A stretch of 64,000 nt of DNA from the NCBI RefSeq assembly GCF_021129305.1, contig NZ_JAJOMB010000016.1:168333-232332 (forward strand). The letters are read 5' to 3'. Numbering within the stretch: position 1 is the first letter of the stretch; each line of letters begins with the position of its first letter. This DNA is from Kineosporia babensis. Lineage in GTDB: Bacteria; Actinomycetota; Actinomycetes; Actinomycetales; Kineosporiaceae. The position numbers and the translations under genes are program-made. The notes beneath the pieces were generated by a model. That model saw nothing but the letters and a program-made list of their open reading frames with translations, ran no database searches and was not told the origin of the DNA. Below are positions 1 through 8,046 of this stretch, piece by piece.

Positions 1-194
1 AGCAGGACGCCCGGATCGGCGACCGTCGGGCTGTGCGGGAAGAGCCCGCTCAGCGACCAGCCGACCAGGAACACGATCCAGCCCAGGCAGCCCAGGATCA
101 CCGGATCCCGAAAGATCCTTGTGGATCTGGCTTTCGGGGGTGGTGCCGGGGCGTCGATGATGGACGGTGTGGTCACCGTGGTCGGGGCGCTCAC
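1..194 (-). CDS. ABC transporter permease, DppC/OppC type (N-terminal fragment)
   Basis: This is the first ~64 residues of the second permease of a peptide/nickel-type ABC importer; the gene runs off the left edge. The start is GTG at 194, and its GTGA overlaps the stop of the upstream permease, a sign of translational coupling. Residues 1-30 are a cytoplasmic Pro/Ala/Thr-rich tail. They lead into one hydrophobic helix (ILGCLGWIVFLVGWSL) followed by a short periplasmic segment, which is the usual start of DppC proteins (OppC_N region). The assignment rests on position after a DppB gene and this topology; no conserved permease loop is in view. Confidence 0.8.
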   Translation of the reverse strand, partial: MSAPTTVTTPSIIDAPAPPPKARSTRIFRDPVILGCLGWIVFLVGWSLSGLFPHSPTVADPGVL

Positions 195-1216
195 GATGCG
201 GTCCGCGGGTCCAGGAGCACGGCGACGATGTCGGCCAGCAGGTAGATCACCATCGTGCCGACCGCGGCGAAGAGCACGAACGCCTGGACGACGGGCAGGT
301 CGTTCTGGGTGATCGCGTTCAGGCCCCACTGCCCGATGCCGTTCCAGGAGAAGACCTGTTCGATCAGCATGGATCCTCCGATCAGTTCGGCGGCGACGAT
401 CCCGCCGACGGTCGCGATGCCGGGGCGGGCGGTGCGCAGCGCGTTGCGCACCACGGTGCGGCGGGCCAGGCCGTTGCCGTCCCCGAAGGCGGAGAACTCG
501 GCGGCCAGGGCCGAGCGCATCGCGCTGGCGGTGATCCGGGCGAACGGCACCGACGCGATCAGGCCGATCGAGAGCACCGGGAGCACCAGGTGAGCGACCG
601 CGTTCCCCATGGCGTCCCAGCGCGCGGCGAGCACCGCGTCCACCATTACCGCCCCGGTGCGCACCGGCGGCGCCGGAATGTTCGCGTCGAGCTGACCGGT
701 CGGCGAGGGCAGGACCGGTACGAGCACGACCAGCAGCAGGATGCCCGCAACGGCCAGGACGAACACCGGAAGTCCTTGCAGGACGGTGACGATCAGGCGG
801 ACCCAGCGGCTGAGGTTGTCGCGGGCCGCCAGGATTCCCAGGCCGATCCCGAGGCCGGCGGCCAGCAGGAAGCCGGGCACGACCAGGACCAGTGTGCTGG
901 TGACGTGCCCGAGCAGTTCGCCTGAGACGTCGGCGCCGGTGTAGTAGCTGGTGCCGAGGGCGCCGGTGAAGATGCCCCCGAGCAGGTCGAGGAAGCGCAC
1001 GAGCAGGGGCTGGTCCAGGCCCAGCGCGGCCCGCTCGGCGGCGATCTGCTCGGGGGTGGCCAGATCGCCCAGGCGGGCCCCGACCGGGTCCGAGGGGATG
1101 GCGTTGATCAGGAAGAACGTGGCGGTGACGACGATCAGGACGCCGATCGGGATCATCGCCAGGCGGCGGCCGACATATCCGGCCCGGCCACCACCCTGGC
1201 TCAGGGTCTTCAGCAT
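191..1216 (-). CDS. ABC transporter permease, DppB/OppB type
   Basis: This is a 341-residue inner-membrane subunit of a family-5 (peptide/nickel/opine) ABC importer. It shows the typical DppB layout: a first helix near residues 16-38 ending in FFLINAIPSDPVGARLG, a long extracytoplasmic loop containing the ALGLDQPLLVRFLDLL segment common to the family, then about five more helices. The C-terminal half carries the cytoplasmic permease-ATPase contact loop (EFSAFGDGNGLARRTVVRNALR). Its start overlaps the stop of the binding-protein gene by 7 bases, and its stop overlaps the next permease, so the three genes form one operon. No ATPase gene is in the window; it may lie further left. Substrate cannot be told from sequence. 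Confidence 0.93.
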   Translation of the reverse strand: MLKTLSQGGGRAGYVGRRLAMIPIGVLIVVTATFFLINAIPSDPVGARLGDLATPEQIAAERAALGLDQPLLVRFLDLLGGIFTGALGTSYYTGADVSGELLGHVTSTLVLVVPGFLLAAGLGIGLGILAARDNLSRWVRLIVTVLQGLPVFVLAVAGILLLVVLVPVLPSPTGQLDANIPAPPVRTGAVMVDAVLAARWDAMGNAVAHLVLPVLSIGLIASVPFARITASAMRSALAAEFSAFGDGNGLARRTVVRNALRTARPGIATVGGIVAAELIGGSMLIEQVFSWNGIGQWGLNAITQNDLPVVQAFVLFAAVGTMVIYLLADIVAVLLDPRTAS

Positions 1217-2793
1217 GGTGCGGCCGTGGCCGGGTCGAAGTAGCGGGCGATGCTCATCGGACCGGGGCAGACCGACGCCGGGTAGACGTACTGGTTGCTC
1301 GACTCCACCAGCGGGATGTCGATCATGTTGTCGTTGGCGCTGCGGATCCCCGGGGCGATCGCGGCCAGCCGGTCCTCACCGGTGAGGTTCAGCGCTTCCT
1401 TGACCGCCGCGTCCACGCCGGCGTCAGAGTCCTTCATGTAGTTGGACAGGCCACCGGTGGAGTGGAAGGCGTTGAGGAAGAACACCGGGTCGGCCACCAG
1501 CGGCGCCTCCAGCCGGATGAACGCCTCGTACTTGCCCTCGTGATAGGCGGCGGTGAAGTCGGCCGCGCTGGCGACGGTGGCCACCTCGACGCTGATCCCG
1601 GCCGCGGCCAGTTGCTGCTTCAGGGCGGTCAGCAGGGACTCGGCCGGAACCGGGCTGATCGAGGCCTGGTTGGTGGTGATGGTGAAGGACAGGTCGCTGT
1701 ACCCGGCCTCGGCCAGGGCCTGCCGGGCCGCGGCGGCGTCGTGCTCGAAGTACTCCGACGTGGAGTTCTGCGCCGGGATCTTGGTGGAGACCAGCGAGGT
1801 GGAGACGGTGCCCAGGCCGGAGTAGGGGCCGGCCAGCAGGGCCGCGCGGTCGACGGCCTGGGAGATGGCGCGGCGTACCACCGGGTCCTGGAACGCCTTG
1901 ACGTCCTTGTTCAGCTCGAGCATGTCCTGCGCCTGGGAGGGCATGTCGAGCACCTGGACGTTCTGGTCCTTGGCCAGGGTGCTGATCGTGCTCAGCGGCA
2001 GGCCCGAGACCATCTGTGCCTGGCCGGTCTTGGCCATCACCACGCGGGCGGCCGGATCGGCGACCGCCTGGACGTTCACCGTCGGGTAGGCGATCTCGCC
2101 GTCGTAGTTCGGGTTGGCCTTCAGCGTGATGCTGGTGCCCGGGGTGAAGGCGCTGACCTGGTAGGGGCCGTAGGAGGCGGTGTTCGCGGACAGCCAGTCC
2201 GTGGCCCACGGGTCGGCGTCGGTGGCGTGTGCCTGCACCGCCTCGGAGTCCAGGACGGAGAAGCGGTAGGAGTCCAGGGTCTGCGCCGACAGCGCGTTGA
2301 CCTTGGCGTTGATCTTCACCTCGTGCTCGCCGAGGACCGTCACCGGGTTCTTCGGGTCGATCCCCGCGTTGGTCATCAGCGACAGGGCGATCGGGTCCTC
2401 CAGACCGAGAATGCGATCGAAGGTGTAGACCACGTCGTCGGCGCTCAGGGTGTTGCCGGCCGCGCTGCGAGCCTCGCCGAGCTGCAGGGTGATGCCGTCG
2501 TCGGCCACGCGGTAGTCCGTGGCCAGCGCGGGCTTGAGGTCGTCCGGGCCGGGCACCTGCCCGTTCGTCTCGTCGAAGCTCTGGTACTGCAGCAGGGTCG
2601 CCTTGACCGGGTCGTGGGCGAAGCGGTGCGAGATGTTGTCGTACTTCGAGGGTTCCAGCGTGGTGGTCACGGCGTCGGTGGCGATCGTGAACGCGGTCCC
2701 GGCCGCGCCCGCCGAGGACGACGGCGATCCGCTGCAGCCGGCCAGCACGAGCGGGAAGGCGCACAGCAGCGCCGCACTCCAGGGGGTTCTCAT
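1210..2793 (-). CDS. ABC transporter solute-binding lipoprotein, family 5
   Basis: This is a 527-residue extracytoplasmic binding protein of the DppA/OppA (SBP_bac_5) family. It has a lipoprotein signal peptide with lipobox LAGC (lipidated Cys20), then a Ser/Ala/Gly linker. The mature part carries family signatures: YxVADDGITLQLGEA, LSADDVVYTFDRIL and the DxVVRRAISQAVDRAAL segment near the middle. A Shine-Dalgarno GGGAG lies about 6 bases before the ATG. It is first in the binding protein-DppB-DppC operon and is divergent from an IclR regulator. One GTTCC-N7-GGAAC palindrome lies about 33 bases upstream of the start, suggesting IclR control. Ligand unknown. Confidence 0.93.
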   Translation of the reverse strand: MRTPWSAALLCAFPLVLAGCSGSPSSSAGAAGTAFTIATDAVTTTLEPSKYDNISHRFAHDPVKATLLQYQSFDETNGQVPGPDDLKPALATDYRVADDGITLQLGEARSAAGNTLSADDVVYTFDRILGLEDPIALSLMTNAGIDPKNPVTVLGEHEVKINAKVNALSAQTLDSYRFSVLDSEAVQAHATDADPWATDWLSANTASYGPYQVSAFTPGTSITLKANPNYDGEIAYPTVNVQAVADPAARVVMAKTGQAQMVSGLPLSTISTLAKDQNVQVLDMPSQAQDMLELNKDVKAFQDPVVRRAISQAVDRAALLAGPYSGLGTVSTSLVSTKIPAQNSTSEYFEHDAAAARQALAEAGYSDLSFTITTNQASISPVPAESLLTALKQQLAAAGISVEVATVASAADFTAAYHEGKYEAFIRLEAPLVADPVFFLNAFHSTGGLSNYMKDSDAGVDAAVKEALNLTGEDRLAAIAPGIRSANDNMIDIPLVESSNQYVYPASVCPGPMSIARYFDPATAAPC

Positions 2794-2825
2794 CGGTATC
2801 TCCCGGCGGTGAGCCTCGGGGACTT

Positions 2826-2842
2826 GTTCCTCTGAACGGAAC
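2826..2842. promoter_or_regulatory. Putative IclR operator 1 (GTTCC-N7-GGAAC)
   Basis: This is a perfect 5-bp inverted repeat, GTTCC TCTGAAC GGAAC, lying 33 bases upstream of the binding-protein start. The same half-sites with the same 7-base spacing recur at 2959-2975 in front of the IclR gene. Binding by the adjacent IclR protein is inferred. Confidence 0.5.
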
Positions 2843-2958
2843 AGCCAATGGCCCAGAACTCTGGCACCACAGTTGTCGGTTCAACAAGGGAGTTCCTGGT
2901 CAACTCTGTAAACAATGGATTTCCGGAACTTTCCTGGCCTGCCGAGCCTTCGAGTCAT

Positions 2959-2975
2959 GTTCCGCACAGAGGAAC
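2959..2975. promoter_or_regulatory. Putative IclR operator 2 (GTTCC-N7-GGAAC)
   Basis: This is the second copy of the GTTCC-N7-GGAAC palindrome (spacer GCACAGA), 74 bases before the IclR start codon. Between the two copies lies a further TTCCGGAA palindrome at 2922-2929. The arrangement suits autoregulation plus control of the divergent transporter operon. Confidence 0.5.
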
Positions 2976-3048
2976 GCTGCTACTGTCCCTGCTCCGGGAC
3001 ATCTCCGGTCGGGCCGGCGCCCGGGCCGGGAACAGAGAGAGGTATGCG

Positions 3049-3825
3049 ATGGCGGAGGCCTCAGGCACCGAAGCGGCGGGGCGGGTGGCCGACGTGCTGC
3101 TGCTGTTCGCGGACGGCCCGCAGTCGCTGGGGGTCACCGAGGTCGCCCGTCAGCTCGACCTTTCCAAGGCCGTGGTGCACCGCATCCTCACCACGCTGGT
3201 CGATCGCCACCTGCTGGCCACCGACCCCGGCGTGCGCGGCTACCGACTGGGCTCGGGAGCCGCTGCCCTGGGAGCCCGGGCGCTACGGGAGTCCCGGCTG
3301 CGGGCCGAGGCGATGCCGGTCCTGCGGGAGCTGAGCCAGGTCACCGGCGAAACCGCCACCGTATCGGCCCGGGTCGCCGACGGCCGGGTCTACCTGGACC
3401 AGATCGAGAGCTCCCAGGAGATCAAGATGACCGTCGAGGTCGGCCGCCGGTACCCCTTGCACGCAGGCAGTTCCAGCAACTGCATTCTGGCCTTCCTGGC
3501 CGAGCGCGAGCGGGAGGACATCCTCACCGCCGAGTTCACCGCGCTCACCGACCGCACCATTCTGGACGCCGACACCCTGCGCGAGCGCCTCACGCAGATC
3601 CGCGAGCAGGGCTACGCCACCTCAGCCAGTGAGCGTCAGCTCGGGGCCGGAGCGGTCGCCGCGCCGGTGTTCGGGGTCGACGGCTCCGTCATCGGGTCCA
3701 TCTCGGTCTGCGGTCCCACGCCCCGGGTCGACGACGAGACTCGCCAGAAGCTCGCCCCGCTGGTCCGGACGGCCGCGGACACCATTTCGCGCAGGCTCGG
3801 CTGGCGCGGCGGCCTGCCCGCCTGA
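3049..3825 (+). CDS. IclR family transcriptional regulator
   Basis: This is a 258-residue DNA-binding regulator. The N-terminal winged helix-turn-helix (about residues 8-70) contains SLGVTEVARQLDLSKAVVHRILTTL. The C-terminal IclR effector domain (about 75-255) contains the typical GRVYLDQIESSQEIKMTVEVGRRYPLHAGSS and ASERQLGAGAVAAPVF segments. ATG 3049 was chosen because AGAGAGG precedes it by about 6 bases; the frame is open further upstream but has no ribosome site. It is divergent from the family-5 ABC importer and probably controls it through the paired palindromes in the gap. The following MFS gene lies 75 bases downstream on the same strand. Effector unknown. Confidence 0.92.
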   Translation: MAEASGTEAAGRVADVLLLFADGPQSLGVTEVARQLDLSKAVVHRILTTLVDRHLLATDPGVRGYRLGSGAAALGARALRESRLRAEAMPVLRELSQVTGETATVSARVADGRVYLDQIESSQEIKMTVEVGRRYPLHAGSSSNCILAFLAEREREDILTAEFTALTDRTILDADTLRERLTQIREQGYATSASERQLGAGAVAAPVFGVDGSVIGSISVCGPTPRVDDETRQKLAPLVRTAADTISRRLGWRGGLPA

Positions 3826-3862
3826 CCGCCCTGATCCGCGCCCAAAATCCCTGAGGGGAAAC

Positions 3863-3904
3863 ATGAACCACAAACCCGACCCGAACGTCCCGTCGTGGGA
3901 GTGA
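3863..3904 (+). CDS. 13-codon leader ORF coupled to the MFS gene
   Basis: This is a short open frame, ATG to TGA, encoding MNHKPDPNVPSWE. It has a strong ribosome site (GAGGGGAA) 2-3 bases before the ATG. Its stop overlaps a GTG that starts the MFS gene (GTGA at 3901-3904), and the MFS start itself has no good Shine-Dalgarno. The simplest reading is a leader whose translation feeds ribosomes into the transporter gene. An alternative is that the MFS starts at GTG 3895 and the leader is incidental. Confidence 0.45.
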   Translation: MNHKPDPNVPSWE

Positions 3905-5307
3905 CCGAAACTCCCACCCCGGCCGCCGCCACCCAGCTACCCCGCTCCCTCGCCTGGGCGCTGGGCAGTGGAACGATCCTGCAGGGGCTCAACTCCGCCG
4001 TGATCGCGGTCGCCCTGATCCCGATCGCCGAGCACTACGGCACCTCTGCGGCCATCCCGTGGCTGGTCAGCGGCCTGTACATCGCGGCCGCGGTGGGCTC
4101 CCCCACCGGCGGGCGGCTGGCCGACCTGTTCGGCCCGCGCCGGGTGTACCAGGTCGGCCTGCTGATCATCGTGATCGCTTCACTGCTAGGACCTTTCGCC
4201 CCGTCGGCCGAGTGGCTGGTGGCCGACCGGGTGCTGCTCGGCCTGGGGACCTCGCTGCAGTTCCCGGCCGCCATGGCGATCATCCGGCGTGAGGCCGACC
4301 GGCGCGGCAGTACCGTCTCCGGTGCGATCGGGGTGATCGCCCTGTGCGGGCAGACGAGCGCCGCGCTCTCGCCCACGCTGGGTGGTGTGATCGTGGTTCT
4401 GGCCGGCTGGCAGGGCATCTTCTGGGCCAACCTGCCGCTGGTGGCCAGTTCTGCGTTCTGGGTGTGGCGCGCCGTTCCGGCCGACCCGCCCCGGCCCCGG
4501 CCGCGCGCCGCCCTGCGTCAGGTCGATCTGCCCGGCGCCGCGCTCTTCGTCGCTGCCTTGGCTCTGGCCATGTTCATGCTGCTGTCCCTCGGCCAGCGCC
4601 TGCGCTGGTGGCTCCTGCCGGTCTGCGGGCTCCTCGTGGTTCTGCTCGTGCTGCGCGAACGACGCGCCACCACACCTTTTCTCGACCTGCGCCTGCTCGC
4701 CGAGCATCCTCGGATCCTGAGCACCTGCCTGCGCGGCATGGTCACCTTCATCGCCTTCTACACCGTCTTCTACGGCCTGCCCCAGTGGCTGGAGGTGGGT
4801 CGCGGCCTCGGCCCGGCCGAGGCCGGACTGCTGATGTTCCCGGTCTTCGGCGTGGGGGTGCTCTCCACCGTCCTGGCCACCCGCCTGTCCTCCCGCTGGG
4901 GTCCGCACCGCCTTCTGCTCCTGGGCAATTCGGCGCTCATCGTGACCGGCCTGCTCCTGACCCTGATCGCCGGCCCGGACACTCATCTGCTCCTGCTGGT
5001 CCTGGCCAACGCCCTGCTCGGCATCCCCACCGGCTTCAACAATCTCGGCAACCAGCTGGTCCTGCACGAAGGTTCACCTGCACAGGCGGCCGGCAGCGCC
5101 AGCGGCCTCTACCGCACCGCGCAGTACATCGGGGCAGCCCTGTCCGCCGTTCTGGTGGCGCACGTGGTACCGACCGATACCTCGGCCGGGAGCGCTGCAA
5201 TGGCCGACGGTGTCGCCGGTATCGGAATCTGCCTGATGGTCATCGGCACCGTCCTCCTGCTGGCCGGGCTGGTGACGAGCAGGCGCAGACGTCGGGCGAA
5301 CCGCTAG
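3901..5307 (+). CDS. MFS transporter, drug efflux type
   Basis: This is a membrane protein of about 468 residues with 12-14 predicted helices and the MFS motif A region in loop 2-3 (GGRLADLFGPRRVYQVG). The pattern fits the DHA2/EmrB-like drug-proton antiporters. The end is the basic tail SRRRRRANR. The start is taken as GTG 3901, overlapping a 13-codon leader; GTG 3895 in the same frame is possible. It follows the IclR gene by 75 bases and could be co-transcribed with it. The substrate is not predictable. Confidence 0.88.
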   Translation: MTETPTPAAATQLPRSLAWALGSGTILQGLNSAVIAVALIPIAEHYGTSAAIPWLVSGLYIAAAVGSPTGGRLADLFGPRRVYQVGLLIIVIASLLGPFAPSAEWLVADRVLLGLGTSLQFPAAMAIIRREADRRGSTVSGAIGVIALCGQTSAALSPTLGGVIVVLAGWQGIFWANLPLVASSAFWVWRAVPADPPRPRPRAALRQVDLPGAALFVAALALAMFMLLSLGQRLRWWLLPVCGLLVVLLVLRERRATTPFLDLRLLAEHPRILSTCLRGMVTFIAFYTVFYGLPQWLEVGRGLGPAEAGLLMFPVFGVGVLSTVLATRLSSRWGPHRLLLLGNSALIVTGLLLTLIAGPDTHLLLLVLANALLGIPTGFNNLGNQLVLHEGSPAQAAGSASGLYRTAQYIGAALSAVLVAHVVPTDTSAGSAAMADGVAGIGICLMVIGTVLLLAGLVTSRRRRRANR

Positions 5308-5319
5308 GATTCCGGAGTA

Positions 5320-6132
5320 ATGTCTGCTCGGGTATGGTTTCGCATCCACCGGCGCCTGTTCGTAGCCGGGTGGCGGCGCGGATCCCAGTACCGGGCGGCG
5401 GCACTGGGCGGGCTGATCGCGAACGCTACGTTCGGTTTTCTCAAGGCCAGCGTCCTGGTGGCTGCAGTCCGGGCCGGCGGCGGTGAACTCGGAGGCTATG
5501 ACGCCGCATCGATCACCGCCTACACCTGGCTGTCGCAGGCTTTCCTGGGCTCGGTGAACCTCTCCGGTCGCAGTGATCTGGCGGTCCGGATGAAGGACGG
5601 CAGCATCGCCGTGGACCTGCTGCGCCCGGTGGATCTGCAGACTGCCAGTACTGCTCAGGAGGTGGGGCGGGCGCTGTTCGCCCTGCTCCCGCGCGGCATC
5701 CCGCTGATCGCCCTCGGCGTGCTGGTCGGCGGAATGCGCCTGCCGATCGATCGGGTGAGCCTGGCGTTGGGGGCGCTCAGCATTCTGGCCGGGACGACGC
5801 TGTCCTTTCTCGTGGTGTATCTCGTTGCCATCGCCGGTTTCTGGATCGTTGAGACGCGTGGACTCCAGACCGCGTACATGATCACCGCGCATTTTCTGGC
5901 CGGTCTTTTCGTGCCGGTGACGCTCTTTCCCGGCTGGCTGCTCACGCTGGCGTGGGCCACGCCCTTCCCGTCCATGCTGCAGACCCCGATCGACGTCGTC
6001 TCCGGTCGGCTGGAAGGGCTGTCGGCCATGTCGGTGGTGGCCGTTCAGCTGGCCTGGATCGCGGGAGCGCTTGTGCTCGGGCAGCTGATCACCCGTGCCG
6101 GCCGGCGCCGCCTGGAGGTGCAGGGTGGCTGA
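5320..6132 (+). CDS. ABC-2 type permease (DUF990-like / COG4587 type)
   Basis: This 270-residue integral membrane protein has about six helices and resembles the first of the paired ABC-2 permeases that work with a dedicated ATPase. Recognisable segments are AYTWLSQAFLGSV, the loop DLLRPVDLQTAS (usually LLRPxxxQ) and LFVPVTLFPGWLLTLAWATPFPSMLQTP near the C-terminus. It begins 12 bases after the MFS stop and overlaps the next permease by 8 bases. The partner permease is interrupted and no ATPase gene is nearby, so the exporter is probably non-functional here. Cargo unknown. Confidence 0.85.
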   Translation: MSARVWFRIHRRLFVAGWRRGSQYRAAALGGLIANATFGFLKASVLVAAVRAGGGELGGYDAASITAYTWLSQAFLGSVNLSGRSDLAVRMKDGSIAVDLLRPVDLQTASTAQEVGRALFALLPRGIPLIALGVLVGGMRLPIDRVSLALGALSILAGTTLSFLVVYLVAIAGFWIVETRGLQTAYMITAHFLAGLFVPVTLFPGWLLTLAWATPFPSMLQTPIDVVSGRLEGLSAMSVVAVQLAWIAGALVLGQLITRAGRRRLEVQGG

Positions 6133-6679
6133 GCTCCTGCGGCCCTATCGAGTGCTTCTGGGTGCTCGGGTCCGGGCCCAGCACAGTTATCGGGCCAGTT
6201 TCGCGCTCGACCTGGTCACCTCGCTGCTGATCGGGCTGGTGGAACTGGCCGAAGTCTGGGTGCTGTATCGCGCGGTGGACGGGATCGGCGGCCTGGACCT
6301 GACCTCCGCCCTTCTGGTGTTCGGCCTGGCCGACACCGCCTTCAGCATCGCCGATCTCCTGGTCGGGCACGTGGACACCCTGCCGCAGTACCTCCGCGCC
6401 GGGACGTTCGACGTCTTCTGTCTGAGACCGCAACCCCTGCTCGCCCAGCTGATCACCAGCGACATCAGCCTGCGGCGCCTGAGCCGGGTCGGCGTCGGGG
6501 TCACCGTGCTGGTCGTGGCCGTCCTCGCCAACGACGTGCCCCTCACCCCGGAGAACATCCTGTTGCTCCTGCTGAGTCTGCTCACGGGATCGGCCATCTG
6601 CATCGGCATTTTCGTCGCAGCCGCGGGCGCCCAGTTCTTCCTGATCGACGCGTCCGAGTTGACATCCTCCCGGCCCTGA
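6125..6679 (+). pseudogene. Second ABC-2 permease (COG3694 type), 3' end cut by IS element
   Basis: The start is GTG 6125, overlapping the first permease by 8 bases. The frame encodes about 178 native residues with the family segments LFGLADTAFSIADLLVGHVDTLPQYLRAGTFD (shortened here to LFGL...GTFD in the protein), FCLRPQPLLAQ and GAQFFLIDASEL. It then enters the right end of an IS200/IS605-type element near 6659 and stops at 6677-6679. Intact homologues are roughly 260 residues, so about a third is missing, including the last helices. Nothing resembling the lost C-terminus is found beyond the element before 8046, so this is more than a clean insertion. Confidence 0.8.
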
Positions 6680-7930
6680 AGAGCCAGGATTCCAACGACT
6701 CACGCGACCGTGGGGACGCGTTTTCGTTGAGGTTCACGCTTCACCGACCGGGCCGACTTCACCCTGTCTCCACGCGCTGTCACCGCAAGCCCTGCGGCGA
6801 TACTCCTGATATTACGAGCAGCATTCACGTCAGCGTGCGCCTGATGCCCGCAGGCCACACACCGGAACACCGCTTGCCTCTTGCGGTTCTCCGGTGCGCG
6901 GTGCCCGCAGGCGTGACAAGTCTGCGACGTGAACGCCGGGTCGATCCTCACGACCCGCCCAGGTGCCTTGTGTTCCAGACGAGCCACCAGCAGGCCCCAT
7001 CCGGCAGCGAGGATGCCCCTATTCAACCCCGCTTTCTGCCGGACGTTACGGCCTGGCTTGGTCATGGTGCCGCGCGCCGAGCCGGTCATGCCCTTCACGT
7101 TCAGGTCCTCGACACCGATCACGTCGAACCCGCGGGCCAGACCAGTGCTGGTCTTCTCCGCCCAGTCCTTACGCCGGTCAGCCTCACGGACCCGCAAGCG
7201 GGCGATCTGCCTCTTGACCCGCTCACGCCGACCGGAGCCCTTCCGGGCCCGGACCAGACGCCGCTGAAGTCTGAGGAGCCGCTGCGCCTCCCGGCGCCGC
7301 AGGCCGGCTGGGGACGACAGTTCACCCGTGGACAACGCCGCGGCGACCTTCACACCTCGGTCTACGCCCACCACATCACCAGTGCCCGGCGCCGGGACCG
7401 GGTCAGGGACCGCAGCAAACGCAATGTGCCAGCGCCCGGCCCGATCCCGGGTCACCCGATACGACTTGAAGTCAGGCAGAGCACGGGAACGTTTAAACCG
7501 TACCCAGCCCACCTTCGGCACATTCACCGCCGACCAACGACCGTTGTCCCGCCGCACCCGCTGCGCTTCGGCGCCGACGATCCGGAAACCTTCATGCTGG
7601 CCGCGTTTGCGCCAGGTCGGCCTACCGTGGGTACCGGCGAAGAAGTTCTGCCACGCCTGGCCATGGTCACGCAGCGCCTGCTGCTGCACCGTGACCGAAC
7701 CAGCCGCCAGCCAGGCAAACTCACGACGCGCCTCGGTCAACTGCCGAGCCTGCGCCACGTAGTTCGGGGTATGCGGTCGGTCCCGGCGCCACATGTTCCG
7801 CTGCTCCAGCGCCAGGTTCCACACGTACCGGGCATGCCCACACGCCTCCAGCAACAGCACCTGCTGCGCCGCAGTCGGGTACAGCCGGAACCGGGACATA
7901 TGTTCGAACCTACCACTAACCGTTCGTCAC
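6659..7930 (-). mobile_element. IS200/IS605-family element carrying only tnpB
   Basis: The element is oriented on the minus strand. Its downstream (right) end is recognisable by the widespread motif TTGACATCCTCCC at 6659-6671, followed by a short imperfect hairpin (GGCCCT/AGAGCC, 6672-6685) and AGGATTCC. The upstream (left) end is not sharply defined; I place it between about 7905 and 7950. No Y1 transposase (tnpA) gene is present, so movement would need one in trans. The sequence overlapping the tnpB 3' end and the right end (about 6660-6830) is where the guide (omega) RNA of such elements is encoded. Confidence 0.75.
6700..7899 (-). CDS. tnpB: TnpB, RNA-guided nuclease of IS605-type element
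   Basis: This is a 399-residue TnpB/OrfB protein. It has an N-terminal OrfB helix-turn-helix region (RFRLYPTAAQQ, residues 4-14) and the central OrfB_IS605 domain. The split RuvC nuclease is complete: Asp180 in GVDRGVK, Glu264 in GVEDLNVK and Asp357 in HADVNAARN. The zinc ribbon is intact (Cys328, Cys331, Cys347, Cys350). All catalytic residues are present, so the nuclease is likely active if expressed with its guide RNA. It sits inside the element that ended the ABC-2 permease gene. A long plus-strand frame through this gene is only a shadow. Confidence 0.95.
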   Translation of the reverse strand: MSRFRLYPTAAQQVLLLEACGHARYVWNLALEQRNMWRRDRPHTPNYVAQARQLTEARREFAWLAAGSVTVQQQALRDHGQAWQNFFAGTHGRPTWRKRGQHEGFRIVGAEAQRVRRDNGRWSAVNVPKVGWVRFKRSRALPDFKSYRVTRDRAGRWHIAFAAVPDPVPAPGTGDVVGVDRGVKVAAALSTGELSSPAGLRRREAQRLLRLQRRLVRARKGSGRRERVKRQIARLRVREADRRKDWAEKTSTGLARGFDVIGVEDLNVKGMTGSARGTMTKPGRNVRQKAGLNRGILAAGWGLLVARLEHKAPGRVVRIDPAFTSQTCHACGHRAPENRKRQAVFRCVACGHQAHADVNAARNIRSIAAGLAVTARGDRVKSARSVKREPQRKRVPTVA

Positions 7931-8046
7931 CAAAACCAACGGAACGCACCCACCAGCGTCCAGCCCATCCGCGCCGACCGACAAGCCAACGACGAGACGC
8001 TCGGGTCGGCTCGGTGGGACCACGCGGAGTCGTTGCTGTCGAAATA

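Noticed and set aside
6727..8046. Plus-strand frame continuous with the MFS gene, giving an 851-residue fusion
   Set aside because: The first 440 codons are antisense to an intact tnpB gene and have the composition of a shadow. The MFS begins at ATG 8047.
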